Shown here: positions 8,214 to 16,799 of the stretch, piece by piece | Layout of the letters: the number at the start of each line of letters is the position of its first letter | Numbering within the stretch: the stretch's first letter is position 1 | Source of the DNA: CAITSH01 sp945892985 | GTDB lineage: Bacteria; Pseudomonadota; Gammaproteobacteria; Burkholderiales; SG8-39 | Length of the DNA: 29,058 nt | Direction of reading: 5' to 3' | Assembly (NCBI GenBank): GCA_945892985.1 | Contig: CAMDDU010000054.1 | Coordinates: 1-29,058 of the forward strand | The notes under the pieces: generated by a model | Told to the model about the DNA's origin: nothing | The model's database searches: none | The model's input: only the letters and a program-made list of their open reading frames with translations | Program-made: the position numbers and the translations under genes

Positions 8214-8665
8214 GCGCCGCCCGGGCTTACCCGGTGCGGCCCCGCCAGTCCGATCCGCCCCAGCCATGCGCCCCTCGGAAGCTCTGAGAACCGACCTCAC
8301 GGCGGCGTCCCGCCATGAATCTGCCGCCACAAAGCCAGTTCGCTTTGCGAAAACCTATGCGTTTGAACGTGCTCGGTCGCAGACATCGGCCAATGTCACC
8401 TCGGTAATCCGGCCAGGACGCCATGGCGCCGATCCGGTGGGTTTAATCCGGATTTCATCTTAATAAACCAATCACCCATCACCGGCGCGTTGACAAAAAT
8501 TAGGTTTCAAAAACAGGCGAGCCGATATAATTTTCAACAATTGTATTTATCAGGCACGTGGCGGGTTTCAGCAGGGACCGAGTGAGGCGTCAAGCGACAC
8601 GCGATCGTTCTTCTTTTAATCCCTGGCAATGCCCTCCCACAGACCGCTTCAACAAGAGGATGAAA
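8214..8665. other. Divergent intergenic region (452 bp)
   Basis: This is the upstream DNA of the leftward LapG-like gene and of the rightward unknown gene; alternative upstream starts of the former may extend into it. An ATCCGG/CCGGAT dyad with a 10-base loop lies near 8432-8453. A perfect TATAAT is at 8526-8531. TTGACA at 8490-8495 is 30 bp away from it, too far to pair. No RNA gene or riboswitch was recognised. Confidence 0.5.
8526..8531 (+). promoter_or_regulatory. Possible -10 element for the unknown membrane-anchored gene
   Basis: TATAAT matches the sigma-70 -10 consensus exactly, about 135 bp before the ATG at 8666. The hexamer 17 bp upstream (GGTTTC) is a poor -35, so this is a weak prediction. 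Confidence 0.3.
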
Positions 8666-9190
8666 ATGAATAAAACCGCGAAAGGACCGGTGGCGCTGAT
8701 CGCCGTACTGGCCGCCACGGTGGTGTTTTGCGTGGCAGGCTGGGTAGGCTACGAGAGCGGCCTGGTGCAGTTCGGCCAGTCGGTTGCCGTTCCGGCGCAG
8801 TCGGCGGCGGTCGTGCCGCAAACCAGCGAGGCGAGCATCACGCTCGTTTGCGAAGCCACCCACTCCATGCCGGTGAACGGTTTCGACGCCCCACCGCGCG
8901 TGCAGACCAAAACCATCATCGTAGGCCTGGAATTTGAAGCCAAAACCGGCTGGTATCAGGGTGACCTTGTGCTCTCCGAGGCAAGAAAAGGCTCATTGAC
9001 CCAAAAGGACGGAAAAATCCTGGTTACTCGGCCCGCTATGTTCGAGCGTTTCGGCACCATGGTCACGGGGGAACAATTCACCGTCGTTCGCGCCACCGGT
9101 GAGTTCCAGCAGACCCTTTTCCTCAAAGGGGACAGAAGCTTTGACCTGATCAAGGGCTACTGCGGCCGCCTCATCAAGGCCCCTCTCTAG
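8666..9190 (+). CDS. Membrane-anchored protein of unknown function
   Basis: I do not recognise the family. ATG 8666 is chosen because AGAGG lies six bases upstream; an in-frame ATG at 8660 is also possible. The 174-residue protein has one N-terminal membrane helix (about residues 9-30, VALIAVLAATVVFCVAGWVGY) followed by about 140 extracytoplasmic residues. These are rich in beta-prone stretches such as KTIIVGLEFEAKTGWYQGDLVL and include two cysteines (ITLVC and GYCGR) that could form a disulfide. Its TAG stop is part of the CTAG at the left edge of the MITE-like element. Before that insertion the gene would have overlapped, tail to tail, with the Sel1 gene on the other strand. Confidence 0.7.
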   Translation: MNKTAKGPVALIAVLAATVVFCVAGWVGYESGLVQFGQSVAVPAQSAAVVPQTSEASITLVCEATHSMPVNGFDAPPRVQTKTIIVGLEFEAKTGWYQGDLVLSEARKGSLTQKDGKILVTRPAMFERFGTMVTGEQFTVVRATGEFQQTLFLKGDRSFDLIKGYCGRLIKAPL

Positions 9191-9414
9191 AGAGCCTGTC
9201 GGACTTAGCCCCTTTCGGTCAAATTCGGTCAAAAAGTGACAAAAGTGACTATTGTTTCACTGTGAACTTACCCGGGAAACCTTCCCAAAGGCACGAGGAT
9301 TGCCCCCATGCGTCACGTTAAACGCAGGCAAAACCAAACCGGATTACGGAAACTGGTCGTGCGCCCCGCCGATTCAATCAATCGTCAGAAGCTTCCCTTA
9401 AGTCCGACAGGCTG
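9191..9414. mobile_element. 224-bp MITE-like element with terminal inverted repeats and CTAG duplication
   Basis: A 15-bp perfect inverted repeat, AGCCTGTCGGACTTA, lies at 9193-9207 and in inverted form at 9399-9413. CTAG occurs directly outside each end (9187-9190 and 9415-9418), as expected for a YTAR-type target duplication. The two outermost ends differ by one base in length. The interior has no transposase-length reading frame and contains short direct repeats (TTCGGTCAAA twice, AAGTGAC twice). It is probably a non-autonomous element moved by a related full-length IS not present here. Confidence 0.75.
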
Positions 9415-10005
9415 CTAGGGATGTACTTCCAGGGCCAGCTTTTCCAGCTGGCGTTGCGCTGCGCTCATGTCTGAAGCGTTCATACGAACGGCGACGATGT
9501 CGCGATTCCTTAGCGCCGTATTGCGAAGATTCCCGGACCAATTGGAATAGCCGGCCGCCGCCAAGGTCGACCACACATAGGATTGAACAAAATCCTGGGG
9601 CACGCCCCTGCCATGCGCGTAGAGCACGGCCAGGTTGCCCTGTGCATAGGGATTTGAGCGAATAGCCGCCTTGCGATACCAGTGCGACGCAGTGTCGTAG
9701 TTTTGAACCACGCCCACCCCCAGCTCATACATCCGCCCAAGATTAAATTGTGCCGTTGCGTTGCCGTTCTGCGCTAGCCCGCCCCAAATTCTTTCGGCTT
9801 CGGAATAATTTCCCCGGTCAAACGCCCGTAGTCCGTCTTCGGGGGTTTCATCGAAACCGCAACCGAACATGCCCGCCGCAAAAGCGCAAATTACCGCGAT
9901 CGTGCGCCACCTTGCCACATACGCGCGATACGACAAGCGCAGCGAAAAAACCATGCGCTTTGTCATTGGCACGTGCACGCCACGCCCCGGCAGTTCAGCC
10001 GACAC
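9415..10005 (-). CDS. Sel1-repeat (tetratricopeptide-like) protein, possible lipoprotein
   Basis: The C-terminal two thirds contain Sel1-like repeats, helical pairs for protein-protein contact: NATAQFNLGRMYELGVGV with YDTASHWYRKAA, and NPYAQGNLAVLYAHGRGV with FVQSYVWSTLAAAGY. The N-terminal part has a hydrophobic stretch ending GMFGC, which could be a weak lipobox, so attachment to the inner or outer membrane is possible. GTG 10005 has GAGG six bases upstream and overlaps the end of the preceding methyltransferase-like gene by 11 bp. ATG 9966 and ATG 9954 lie nearer the hydrophobic segment but lack a ribosome-binding site. The stop codon (TAG) sits in the CTAG at the right edge of the MITE-like element. 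It is the last gene of the FleQ-like operon; its role is unknown. Confidence 0.75.
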   Translation of the reverse strand: MSAELPGRGVHVPMTKRMVFSLRLSYRAYVARWRTIAVICAFAAGMFGCGFDETPEDGLRAFDRGNYSEAERIWGGLAQNGNATAQFNLGRMYELGVGVVQNYDTASHWYRKAAIRSNPYAQGNLAVLYAHGRGVPQDFVQSYVWSTLAAAGYSNWSGNLRNTALRNRDIVAVRMNASDMSAAQRQLEKLALEVHP

Positions 10006-10714
10006 AACCAGCCTCGATCCAATGCAGACGCCCCGGCCGTATCATCCAGGGCAAGAGCAAGCGCGCGCCGGATGAGGGCAGCACCCGGGTCGTCAAATGA
10101 TCACGCCACTCCCCGGCGGCGCTTACCCGTTTCGCCAAGGGCATGGCCTCTTCGGTTGCATCAAGAATAAAAGCTTGGGGCACCGGCCTATTCGCCGCCC
10201 AGAGCCCCGATAGCCGGTCATGAAAAGACGCCCACTGACGCCCCTTGAGCCGCCGGCCGAGCGCTGCAATTTCGGCTTCAGCAAGCCCCGCTTCTGGCCT
10301 GTGCAAAGCATGCTGACCGAGCATGTTGCAAAACAGCAGGGCATGACCCGGAAAGGCTTCGAGCAGACGCTCCAAGGCCATAAATATGTCGGCCCTTTCC
10401 CAGGAGAGCTTCACCCCGCTTGAAGCTAGTGCCCGGCCGTGAACCAAACCGAACAGCGCGGGGGCCAGCGGATCCGTATCCACCGCATGAATGCTGGGAA
10501 AACGGCATAAAAAACTGTCCGGAAGGCACCAGCCTGCGCTGGGGCCCAACAGCAGCAGTCCTGTGCATCGGTGCTCCCACTGATTAAGCCACAAGGCAAT
10601 GTTGCCGTTGAAATCGGCCCATTGCCGCCGTAGTCGCAAAGCGCGCAAATGCCAGACTACCCCTCCACTGGGACTGAAGCAGGCGGCAAGTTCTGAAAAT
10701 AGAGTCTTTCCCAT
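9995..10714 (-). CDS. Methyltransferase-like (Rossmann-fold) conserved protein of unknown substrate
   Basis: The 239-residue protein has a stretch resembling class I SAM-dependent methyltransferase motif I (LLLLGPSAGWCLP, about residues 53-65). About 20 residues later comes an acidic motif II-like strand end (HAVDTDPLAPALF). The remainder is Ala/Leu/Arg-rich with no motif I can assign, so catalytic activity and substrate are unproven. ATG 10714 lies 40 bp after the FleQ-like stop, and the gene overlaps the Sel1 gene by 11 bp, so the three are very probably one transcript. Location beside fli genes hints at a flagellar or surface role, but housekeeping RNA modification is equally possible. Confidence 0.6.
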   Translation of the reverse strand: MGKTLFSELAACFSPSGGVVWHLRALRLRRQWADFNGNIALWLNQWEHRCTGLLLLGPSAGWCLPDSFLCRFPSIHAVDTDPLAPALFGLVHGRALASSGVKLSWERADIFMALERLLEAFPGHALLFCNMLGQHALHRPEAGLAEAEIAALGRRLKGRQWASFHDRLSGLWAANRPVPQAFILDATEEAMPLAKRVSAAGEWRDHLTTRVLPSSGARLLLPWMIRPGRLHWIEAGCVG

Positions 10715-10753
10715 GTCGCAGACACATCCATCATAACTGCCGGGACTGCGCAG

Positions 10754-11938
<1,185 letters not shown>

Positions 11939-11984
11939 TCGCCAGGCTCCGCGACAATTGCGTCATCACCATCATGGCAGCGTG

Positions 11985-12584
11985 CTACTCCACACCATGC
12001 TGCAAGGTTTTGTTAAGCGCAGTCCAGCCGGCGGCGGTGACAAACATTTCCCCCTGGTTAGACTGATCCGCGCGGATGCCAAGAAACCCGCTTTGCATCA
12101 GCCAGCGCACCCGCTCGCCGACCTTGCTCGAGGAAATGCGCAAATCGGGGGCAAGCTGCGGCAGGGCATTGTGCGCCACCGGGTTGGCCTCAACGCTGCG
12201 CAGAATTTCCACCTCGATGAACGAGAGCAGGCTAGGGGCGCGATGCTCCCCGGATGGCTTTTCCGTACTCCCGGAAAAGAGCCGGCGAATGATCATCGTA
12301 TAGCCGACGACAACAGAGAAAAGCCGGAGAAAATCAAGCAAGGCGAGCTTGGGGCTGCTCATCAGCGAGCTCGATAACAGAGTCAGGAACAAAGGGATGG
12401 TGATGGCGCAAACCACGCCTATCAGCAGCTCGCGCATCAGGCCGGAGTTCGGACGCCGCCCGCGGTCGCTAATAAAGAAATTGGCCAGGCCCGCCAACAG
12501 GCCGCCGAGCACGACAAGTCCGGAAAATACCGCCAGATACTCCAGCTCATTGACGTCCGCCAGACTAAGCGTGCTGCTGATCAT
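11985..12584 (-). CDS. Three-TM membrane protein with C-terminal winged-helix-like region (YEATS-associated-helix type)
   Basis: Three membrane helices are evident, about residues 18-38 (FSGLVVLGGLLAGLANFF), 50-72 (LLIGVVCAITIPLFLTLLSS) and 80-98. A cytoplasmic part of about 90 residues follows, resembling a winged-helix domain (ILRSVEANPVAHNALPQLAP, then SSKVGERVRWLMQSGFLGI and an EMFVTAAGWTAL wing). The membrane half matches, by memory, proteins annotated as YEATS-associated three-TM/helix-containing proteins, whose function is unknown. ATG 12584 has GGAGG four bases upstream. It is the first gene of a probable operon with the FleQ-like activator (46-bp gap). A membrane-tethered regulator is one possible reading, and the family name is moderately certain. 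Confidence 0.65.
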   Translation of the reverse strand: MISSTLSLADVNELEYLAVFSGLVVLGGLLAGLANFFISDRGRRPNSGLMRELLIGVVCAITIPLFLTLLSSSLMSSPKLALLDFLRLFSVVVGYTMIIRRLFSGSTEKPSGEHRAPSLLSFIEVEILRSVEANPVAHNALPQLAPDLRISSSKVGERVRWLMQSGFLGIRADQSNQGEMFVTAAGWTALNKTLQHGVE

Positions 12585-12898
12585 TCCGCCTCCGTATAAC
12601 AGGTAAAGTCAAACAGCCAGCACCGGTAGCAAAATGTGTTTTGCCCGAGCCATTTAGCCGCGTATTGTTATTGTAACGGAATAAGATTTGCACACTGACT
12701 CCGCCTTTGGGGACTGCCCACTTTGACTGCCGACCAAGACTGCCAACTTCAATGCTGCTATTGAAACCCAATCGAAACAGTTAAACCAACCTTTATTTGT
12801 TAAATTTCATTGAGCAAGCTGCAATCGCGGCCGCCGGCAAGGCGGTTCGCAATGAAACCAATGCGCCCCCCATCCCCGGCAGGGCAAACAGGCTGGGG
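12585..12898. other. Intergenic region between fliJ and the FleQ-like operon (314 bp)
   Basis: This gap carries the promoter region of the leftward operon. It holds three GACTGCC copies at exact 13-bp spacing and, further left, a TACAAT -10-like hexamer on the minus strand (around 12669-12674) without a good -35. Right of the iterons is an AT-rich stretch (about 12781-12812). A short GC-rich dyad (CCGCC/GGCGG, about 12830-12846) follows fliJ but has no T-run, so it is not a clear terminator. Confidence 0.5.
12712..12744 (-). promoter_or_regulatory. Three GGCAGTC iterons at 13-bp period
   Basis: On the minus strand GGCAGTC occurs three times, at 12738-12744, 12725-12731 and 12712-12718, each exactly 13 bp apart. 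The array lies about 130 bp upstream of the first gene of the FleQ-like operon. Regular phased copies of one heptamer suggest an operator for a DNA-binding protein, which is unidentified. Confidence 0.45.
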
Positions 12899-13336
12899 CT
12901 AGCGCCGGTTGAACTGGGCAATCGCCGCCGCATCCATGGCGCGCAATTCCTTTTCCTGGCGAACACGCCGCACCCGCTCATCCTCACGCTCACAGAGCTT
13001 GATCATTTTCTTATGCTCCGCCTCGGCCGCCAGATAACGCTCCCGCGCTGCCGCAAGCTCGCCTTCGGCCTTTACGCGACTAAGCGCAAGCCTCTCCTGC
13101 AGCATCTCAATATGCGCAATATAGCGACGCAACAACACAATCTGCGCCATGCCATGCGATTCACTCTGCGTGTCGCGCAGCCGCCTGGCATACTCGGCAT
13201 GCAGATCGCGCACCCGCCTCTCGCTGGCCACAAGGCCATCGAGCACCTGCGTCGCCCCGCCAACCATTGCCAGCGCCCCGGCGGCTTTTTTCTCGGCGCG
13301 CGAGGCCAGCAGCGACCAGATCTGTGCTTTATTCAA
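12899..13336 (-). CDS. fliJ: Flagellar export chaperone/stalk protein FliJ
   Basis: The protein is 145 residues of almost continuous amphipathic coiled coil rich in Ala, Arg, Glu and Leu, as in FliJ, the gamma-like stalk that inserts into the FliI hexamer and couples it to the export gate. Family sequence similarity is low, so the call relies on coiled-coil character, length and position directly after fliI at the end of the fliEFGHIJ operon. The only plausible start is TTG 13336. An 18-codon micro-ORF (13329-13385) ends across this start and may couple translation to fliI. The C-terminus (MDAAAIAQFNRR) fits the family habit of ending in a short basic tail. Confidence 0.85.
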   Translation of the reverse strand: MNKAQIWSLLASRAEKKAAGALAMVGGATQVLDGLVASERRVRDLHAEYARRLRDTQSESHGMAQIVLLRRYIAHIEMLQERLALSRVKAEGELAAARERYLAAEAEHKKMIKLCEREDERVRRVRQEKELRAMDAAAIAQFNRR

Positions 13337-13389
13337 AGAGCGCCCATGACTGAATAAAAAATTGCATCAAAAGTTGCATCAACATGACA

Positions 13390-14745
13390 TCACCCCTGCA
13401 TCAAGCCGGTCAGCGCCGCCAGCGTATCGGGGTAATCCACGCCGATATGCATGTCCTGGCGCAGGAAATTCTCCATATGCGAGCGCACCGCGATGGCCTC
13501 GTCCAATTCGGCGTTTGATCCGGCCTGATAGGCGCCGATCTGTATCAAATCAGCGTTCTGCTGGTATAGCGTCCACAGCCGCCGGAACCGATTAGCCTCG
13601 CGCAATGCTCCTGGCTCGACAATCGCCTGCATCACCCTCGAAATCGATCCAGTGAGGTCAATCGCCGGATAGTGCGCCGCATCAGCGAGCGCCCGAGAAA
13701 GCATTACCTGGCCATCCAAGGAGGCGCGGGCGATATCGACCACCGGGTCGGATGAATCGTCGCCCTCCATCAGTACGGTGTAAATCGCCGTGATGGCGCC
13801 GTTGCCGTGTCGTCCGACTCCCGCGCGCTCGATCAAATTGGGCAGCAAGGCGAACACCGAAGGCGGATAGCCCTTTGCGGTGGGCGGCTCCCCGACCGCA
13901 AGGCCGATCTCGCGCTGCGCGTGTGCGACACGCGTCAGGCTGTCCACCAGCATCAACACACTAAGACCGCGGTCGCGAAAATACTCGGCAATAAGATGCG
14001 TAAGACTCGCGGCACGAAGGCGCAGCACCGGCGAAACATTCGCCGGTGCTGCAACAACCACTGACTTGGCCAGGCCCTCGGGCCCGAGCGACTCCTTGAT
14101 GAAATCGTTCACCTCACGGCCGCGCTCCCCGATCAGCCCGATCACCACCACGTCGGCCTTCGTGTAGCGCGTCATCATGCCCAACAAAACACTTTTCCCC
14201 ACACCCGATCCAGCCATGAGGCCGATACGCTGCCCGCGACCGATGGTGAGCACGCCGTTGATCGCCCTGACGCCCACATCAAGCACACTGTCTATGGGGC
14301 CGCGCTCAAGCGGGTTGACAGGCAGGCCCTGCAACCCAAGTTCATCCTGGCAATCGGGCGCCGGTTTGCCATCAAGCGGCTCTCCTCTGGCATCGATCAC
14401 ACGTCCGAGCAGGGAGACCCCCAGGCGCGCCTTGGACGAACGACTGAGAATACGCACTGCCGCCCCCGGCGCAATGCCCGAAGCATCTCCGAAGGGCATC
14501 AGGTAAGTGGTTCGGTCGTTAAAACCGACCACCTCCGCCTCAAGAGGCGGCCCACCCGGGTTCTCCACTGAACACAGCGCCCCCTGCGCTGCGATAACCC
14601 CCTGCGCCTCCAGGGTCAGGCCCACCATGCGCACCAGGCGGCCGCTGCGCGAGGGCGCACCGACACGACTGCGCAATGCCGCCGCTGCCGCCTCCGCTGA
14701 AAAATCAAGCGACAAAGCCACCCCCTCGGCCAAGACCATGCGCAT
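13390..14745 (-). CDS. fliI: Flagellar export ATPase FliI
   Basis: FliI hydrolyses ATP to prime export of flagellar rod, hook and filament subunits. From ATG 14745 the protein is 451 residues, normal for FliI. Visible are the N-terminal barrel (RLVRMVGLTLEAQG), Walker A GLMAGSGVGKS, the GERGREV motif, Walker B VLMLVDSLTRVAHAQREIGLA, the family signature GEPPTAKGYPPSVFALLPNLIERAG, and the catalytic-domain stretch VDIARASLDGQVMLSRALA. The frame stays open upstream to a TTG at 14850. That would add a Met/Leu-only stretch encoded antiframe to the repeats at the end of fliH, which has no counterpart in FliI, so the shorter start is preferred. The gene overlaps the end of fliH by 41 bp. Confidence 0.96.
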   Translation of the reverse strand: MRMVLAEGVALSLDFSAEAAAAALRSRVGAPSRSGRLVRMVGLTLEAQGVIAAQGALCSVENPGGPPLEAEVVGFNDRTTYLMPFGDASGIAPGAAVRILSRSSKARLGVSLLGRVIDARGEPLDGKPAPDCQDELGLQGLPVNPLERGPIDSVLDVGVRAINGVLTIGRGQRIGLMAGSGVGKSVLLGMMTRYTKADVVVIGLIGERGREVNDFIKESLGPEGLAKSVVVAAPANVSPVLRLRAASLTHLIAEYFRDRGLSVLMLVDSLTRVAHAQREIGLAVGEPPTAKGYPPSVFALLPNLIERAGVGRHGNGAITAIYTVLMEGDDSSDPVVDIARASLDGQVMLSRALADAAHYPAIDLTGSISRVMQAIVEPGALREANRFRRLWTLYQQNADLIQIGAYQAGSNAELDEAIAVRSHMENFLRQDMHIGVDYPDTLAALTGLMQG

Positions 14746-15763
14746 AGCCGCCGCCATCACCATCAAGGGCAGCATCAGCATCAGGGTCAACATCAGCATC
14801 AAAAGCAGAGGCAACATCATGCAAATCAGCACCGTGCCCGCTCTTGTCAAAATCGTGACTCAGAACCCCGTCCAAATCTGCAACGACTTTGGCCGGCTCG
14901 AACGTCGATTCGCGACCGCGCGGGCGCGGCGAGCGAAGCTCAGCCCCCTCCCCCAGCAATGACGCGCAAATCGCATCAAGACGATGTTCGATCAAATCGT
15001 CGATCGCCCCGTCGGTCATTTCAATTTTTACGCTGCCACGCCCTAGCGCCGGATCCCGCACGAGCTCTATGCTCTCGCCGAGTTCGCCGGGCAAGGCACA
15101 GAATTTATCCATGTCAGCCGGATGCAGCTTGACCCGCACTTTCAGAGCGCGCTGATCCAGTTCCATAAGTGAATTTTCGACCAGGCGCCTGATCGCACGA
15201 CCCGACAAACTAAGCTCGCCGCGCACAAGCTGCTCCGCCAGGTGAATGGCGAGGCGCTCCATCGGCGCAAAAAACTGCCTCGGATCGGCCACCGCCTGTT
15301 CGGCCGAGGCGATCAATGCAGCAAGCTCGCGTCTCTGTGTTTCCATTTCCGTGCGCAACTCGGCGCGCGCCGCTGCACGGCCCGCCTCAAAACCCGCCTC
15401 ACGCTCGCGCGCGAGCACAGCCGGATCAGGGCCCGCCAATGCTGCGTCGCCTGCATGGTCTGTCGCCGCCCCGGCAGCGCCCGGGTGCGACAAAGCACCG
15501 CCCCCGCCATCGCGGTCCACGCCAGCGGCTGCCCTATCTTGGGCATGCACGCCGGCACCGCCCGGCAATGTCCCCTCAAGCGCGGAATTTCCCGCAGACG
15601 CATCCAGCGGCAAATCGACGGTAAAACCCGCGGTCGCCGCCGTAGTCACCCAAAATGGCGAAAATGGCTTGTCCTGACCAATCGGGGCGTGCCGCAGTGT
15701 CGCATCCTGCCGCCAATCGTCAGCTGCCGGTGGCGCAGAATCAGACAAAATCGTCGCCTCCAC
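14705..15763 (-). CDS. fliH: Flagellar export ATPase regulator FliH, with unusual N- and C-terminal extensions
   Basis: FliH forms the peripheral stator of the export ATPase and links FliI to the C-ring. The recognisable FliH core is about residues 115-255: AREREAGFEAGRAAARAEL helix, FFAPMERLAIHLAEQLVRGEL, and KVRVKLHPADMDKF with IELVRDPALGRGSVKIEM. The ~110 residues before it are low-complexity Ala/Gly/Asp-rich. About 80 residues after it end in an Asp/Ala and Gly-rich tail encoded by a hexamer tract. At 352 residues it is longer than the usual 220-280. GTG 15763 overlaps the fliG end by 23 bp and no Shine-Dalgarno is evident, so coupling to fliG is likely. Its stop lies 41 bp inside fliI. 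Confidence 0.88.
   Translation of the reverse strand: MEATILSDSAPPAADDWRQDATLRHAPIGQDKPFSPFWVTTAATAGFTVDLPLDASAGNSALEGTLPGGAGVHAQDRAAAGVDRDGGGGALSHPGAAGAATDHAGDAALAGPDPAVLAREREAGFEAGRAAARAELRTEMETQRRELAALIASAEQAVADPRQFFAPMERLAIHLAEQLVRGELSLSGRAIRRLVENSLMELDQRALKVRVKLHPADMDKFCALPGELGESIELVRDPALGRGSVKIEMTDGAIDDLIEHRLDAICASLLGEGAELRSPRPRGRESTFEPAKVVADLDGVLSHDFDKSGHGADLHDVASAFDADVDPDADAALDGDGGGYAHGLGRGGGFVA
14755..14820 (-). repeat. Degenerate GATGCT hexamer tract in the 3' end of fliH
   Basis: On the minus strand the DNA repeats GATGCT-like hexamers (GATGCTGATGTT, GATGCTGATGCT, GATGGTGATGGC) with interruptions. In the fliH frame they encode alternating Asp-Ala/Asp-Val. In the other frame they give Met-Leu repeats just before the fliI start. 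The tract forms the acidic C-terminal extension of FliH. Confidence 0.8.
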
Positions 15764-16799
15764 CAGCCAGCACTATGTCACCGGTATCGGCGAGTTTGCG
15801 GGCAATGCGCATGATCTGCTTTTGCGCCTCCTCAACATCTGCAAGCCGCAGCGGCCCCTTGGCCTCCATGTCGTCAACAAACATGGAGCGGGCCCTGGAG
15901 GACATATTGTCGAAAAACTTGTTCTTTACCGGCTCATCGGCGCCCTTGAGGCCAACCATGAGCAAATCGGGCTCAATCGTACGCATCAGCACCTGGATGC
16001 TGCGATTGTCGCAAGTCTCCAGATTGTCAAAGGTGAACATATTGTCCTGAATCTGCTGCGCCAGTTCGCCATCGAGCGCAGTGACCCCCTTCATGATGTT
16101 CGCCAGCGGTGTGGTCTTGGTGAAGTTGAGAATTTTTGCCGCTGCCTTAACCCCGCCAAAGCTCGAGGAAGCACTGGAAGAGTTCGACGAAAATTGTTTT
16201 TTCATAATCTGTTCGAGCTCCTGCATCGCCGATGGCTGCACCGTATCCAGATTGGCCACCCGGGACACAATCTCCGGACGCAAATCGGCCGGCAGGAAAT
16301 TGAGCACATCCGCGGACACGTCAGAATCGAGCACCGACAGGATGATCGCCACCACCTGCGGATGCTCGCCGCGAATCATGTCGGCGATGGAGCGCGCATC
16401 CATCCAGCGCAAAATGTCCAAGCCCTTGCTCGATTGTCCGGGCATGATGCGCCCCAGCACTGAAGCCGCCTTATCATCACCCAAGGCGCGCTTGAGTACG
16501 TTCTCGACATAATCGCTGACATCGAGCCCAAGATTGGACTGCTGCTTGATGGTGGCGATAAACTCATCGAGCACGGAACTTATCGCCCCTTGTGACAAGT
16601 CGGCCACAGACACCATCGCCGCGCCCAGGGGCTGCACTTCCTTCGGGTTAAGGTGGCTGATGATGTTGGCGGCCTCCTGCTCGCCCAACAGCAACATCAA
16701 AACTGCGGCGCGCTGGATGTTCGTCAACTCATCCAATTCACGCCGCACCTCCGGACTCATAGAGTTGGCACCTGCTTTTGCATTTTCGGCAGCACTCAT
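15741..16799 (-). CDS. fliG: Flagellar motor switch protein FliG
   Basis: FliG is the rotor component that contacts the stator and the MS ring. The 352-residue protein shows the N-terminal FliF-binding region (LTNIQRAAVLMLLLGEQEAANIISHL), the middle-domain EHPQ motif (RGEHPQVVAIILSVL) and PADLRPEIVSRVANLDTVQP. The C-terminal domain has the MFxF hinge (NMFTFDNLETCDNRSIQVLMRTIEPDLL) and the charged torque helix (MSSRARSMFVDDMEAKGPLRLADVEEAQ). A serine-rich linker (SSNSSSASSS) lies before the C-terminal half. The start ATG overlaps the fliF stop in TGATG, giving tight translational coupling. Confidence 0.97.
   Translation of the reverse strand: MSAAENAKAGANSMSPEVRRELDELTNIQRAAVLMLLLGEQEAANIISHLNPKEVQPLGAAMVSVADLSQGAISSVLDEFIATIKQQSNLGLDVSDYVENVLKRALGDDKAASVLGRIMPGQSSKGLDILRWMDARSIADMIRGEHPQVVAIILSVLDSDVSADVLNFLPADLRPEIVSRVANLDTVQPSAMQELEQIMKKQFSSNSSSASSSFGGVKAAAKILNFTKTTPLANIMKGVTALDGELAQQIQDNMFTFDNLETCDNRSIQVLMRTIEPDLLMVGLKGADEPVKNKFFDNMSSRARSMFVDDMEAKGPLRLADVEEAQKQIMRIARKLADTGDIVLAGGGDDFV

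Noticed and set aside
8490..8531. TTGACA and TATAAT as one sigma-70 promoter
   Set aside because: The hexamers are 30 bp apart, far beyond the usual 16-18.
11939..11971. Frameshift at the start of the FleQ-like gene (an 11-codon ATG frame ends at its TTG)
   Set aside because: The AAA+ N-terminal motif is complete from TTG 11938 with GGAG upstream, so no frameshift needs to be invoked.
13390..14850. FliI starting at TTG 14850
   Set aside because: The added 35 residues are a Met/Leu-rich translation of the fliH repeat tract with no match to FliI N-termini.
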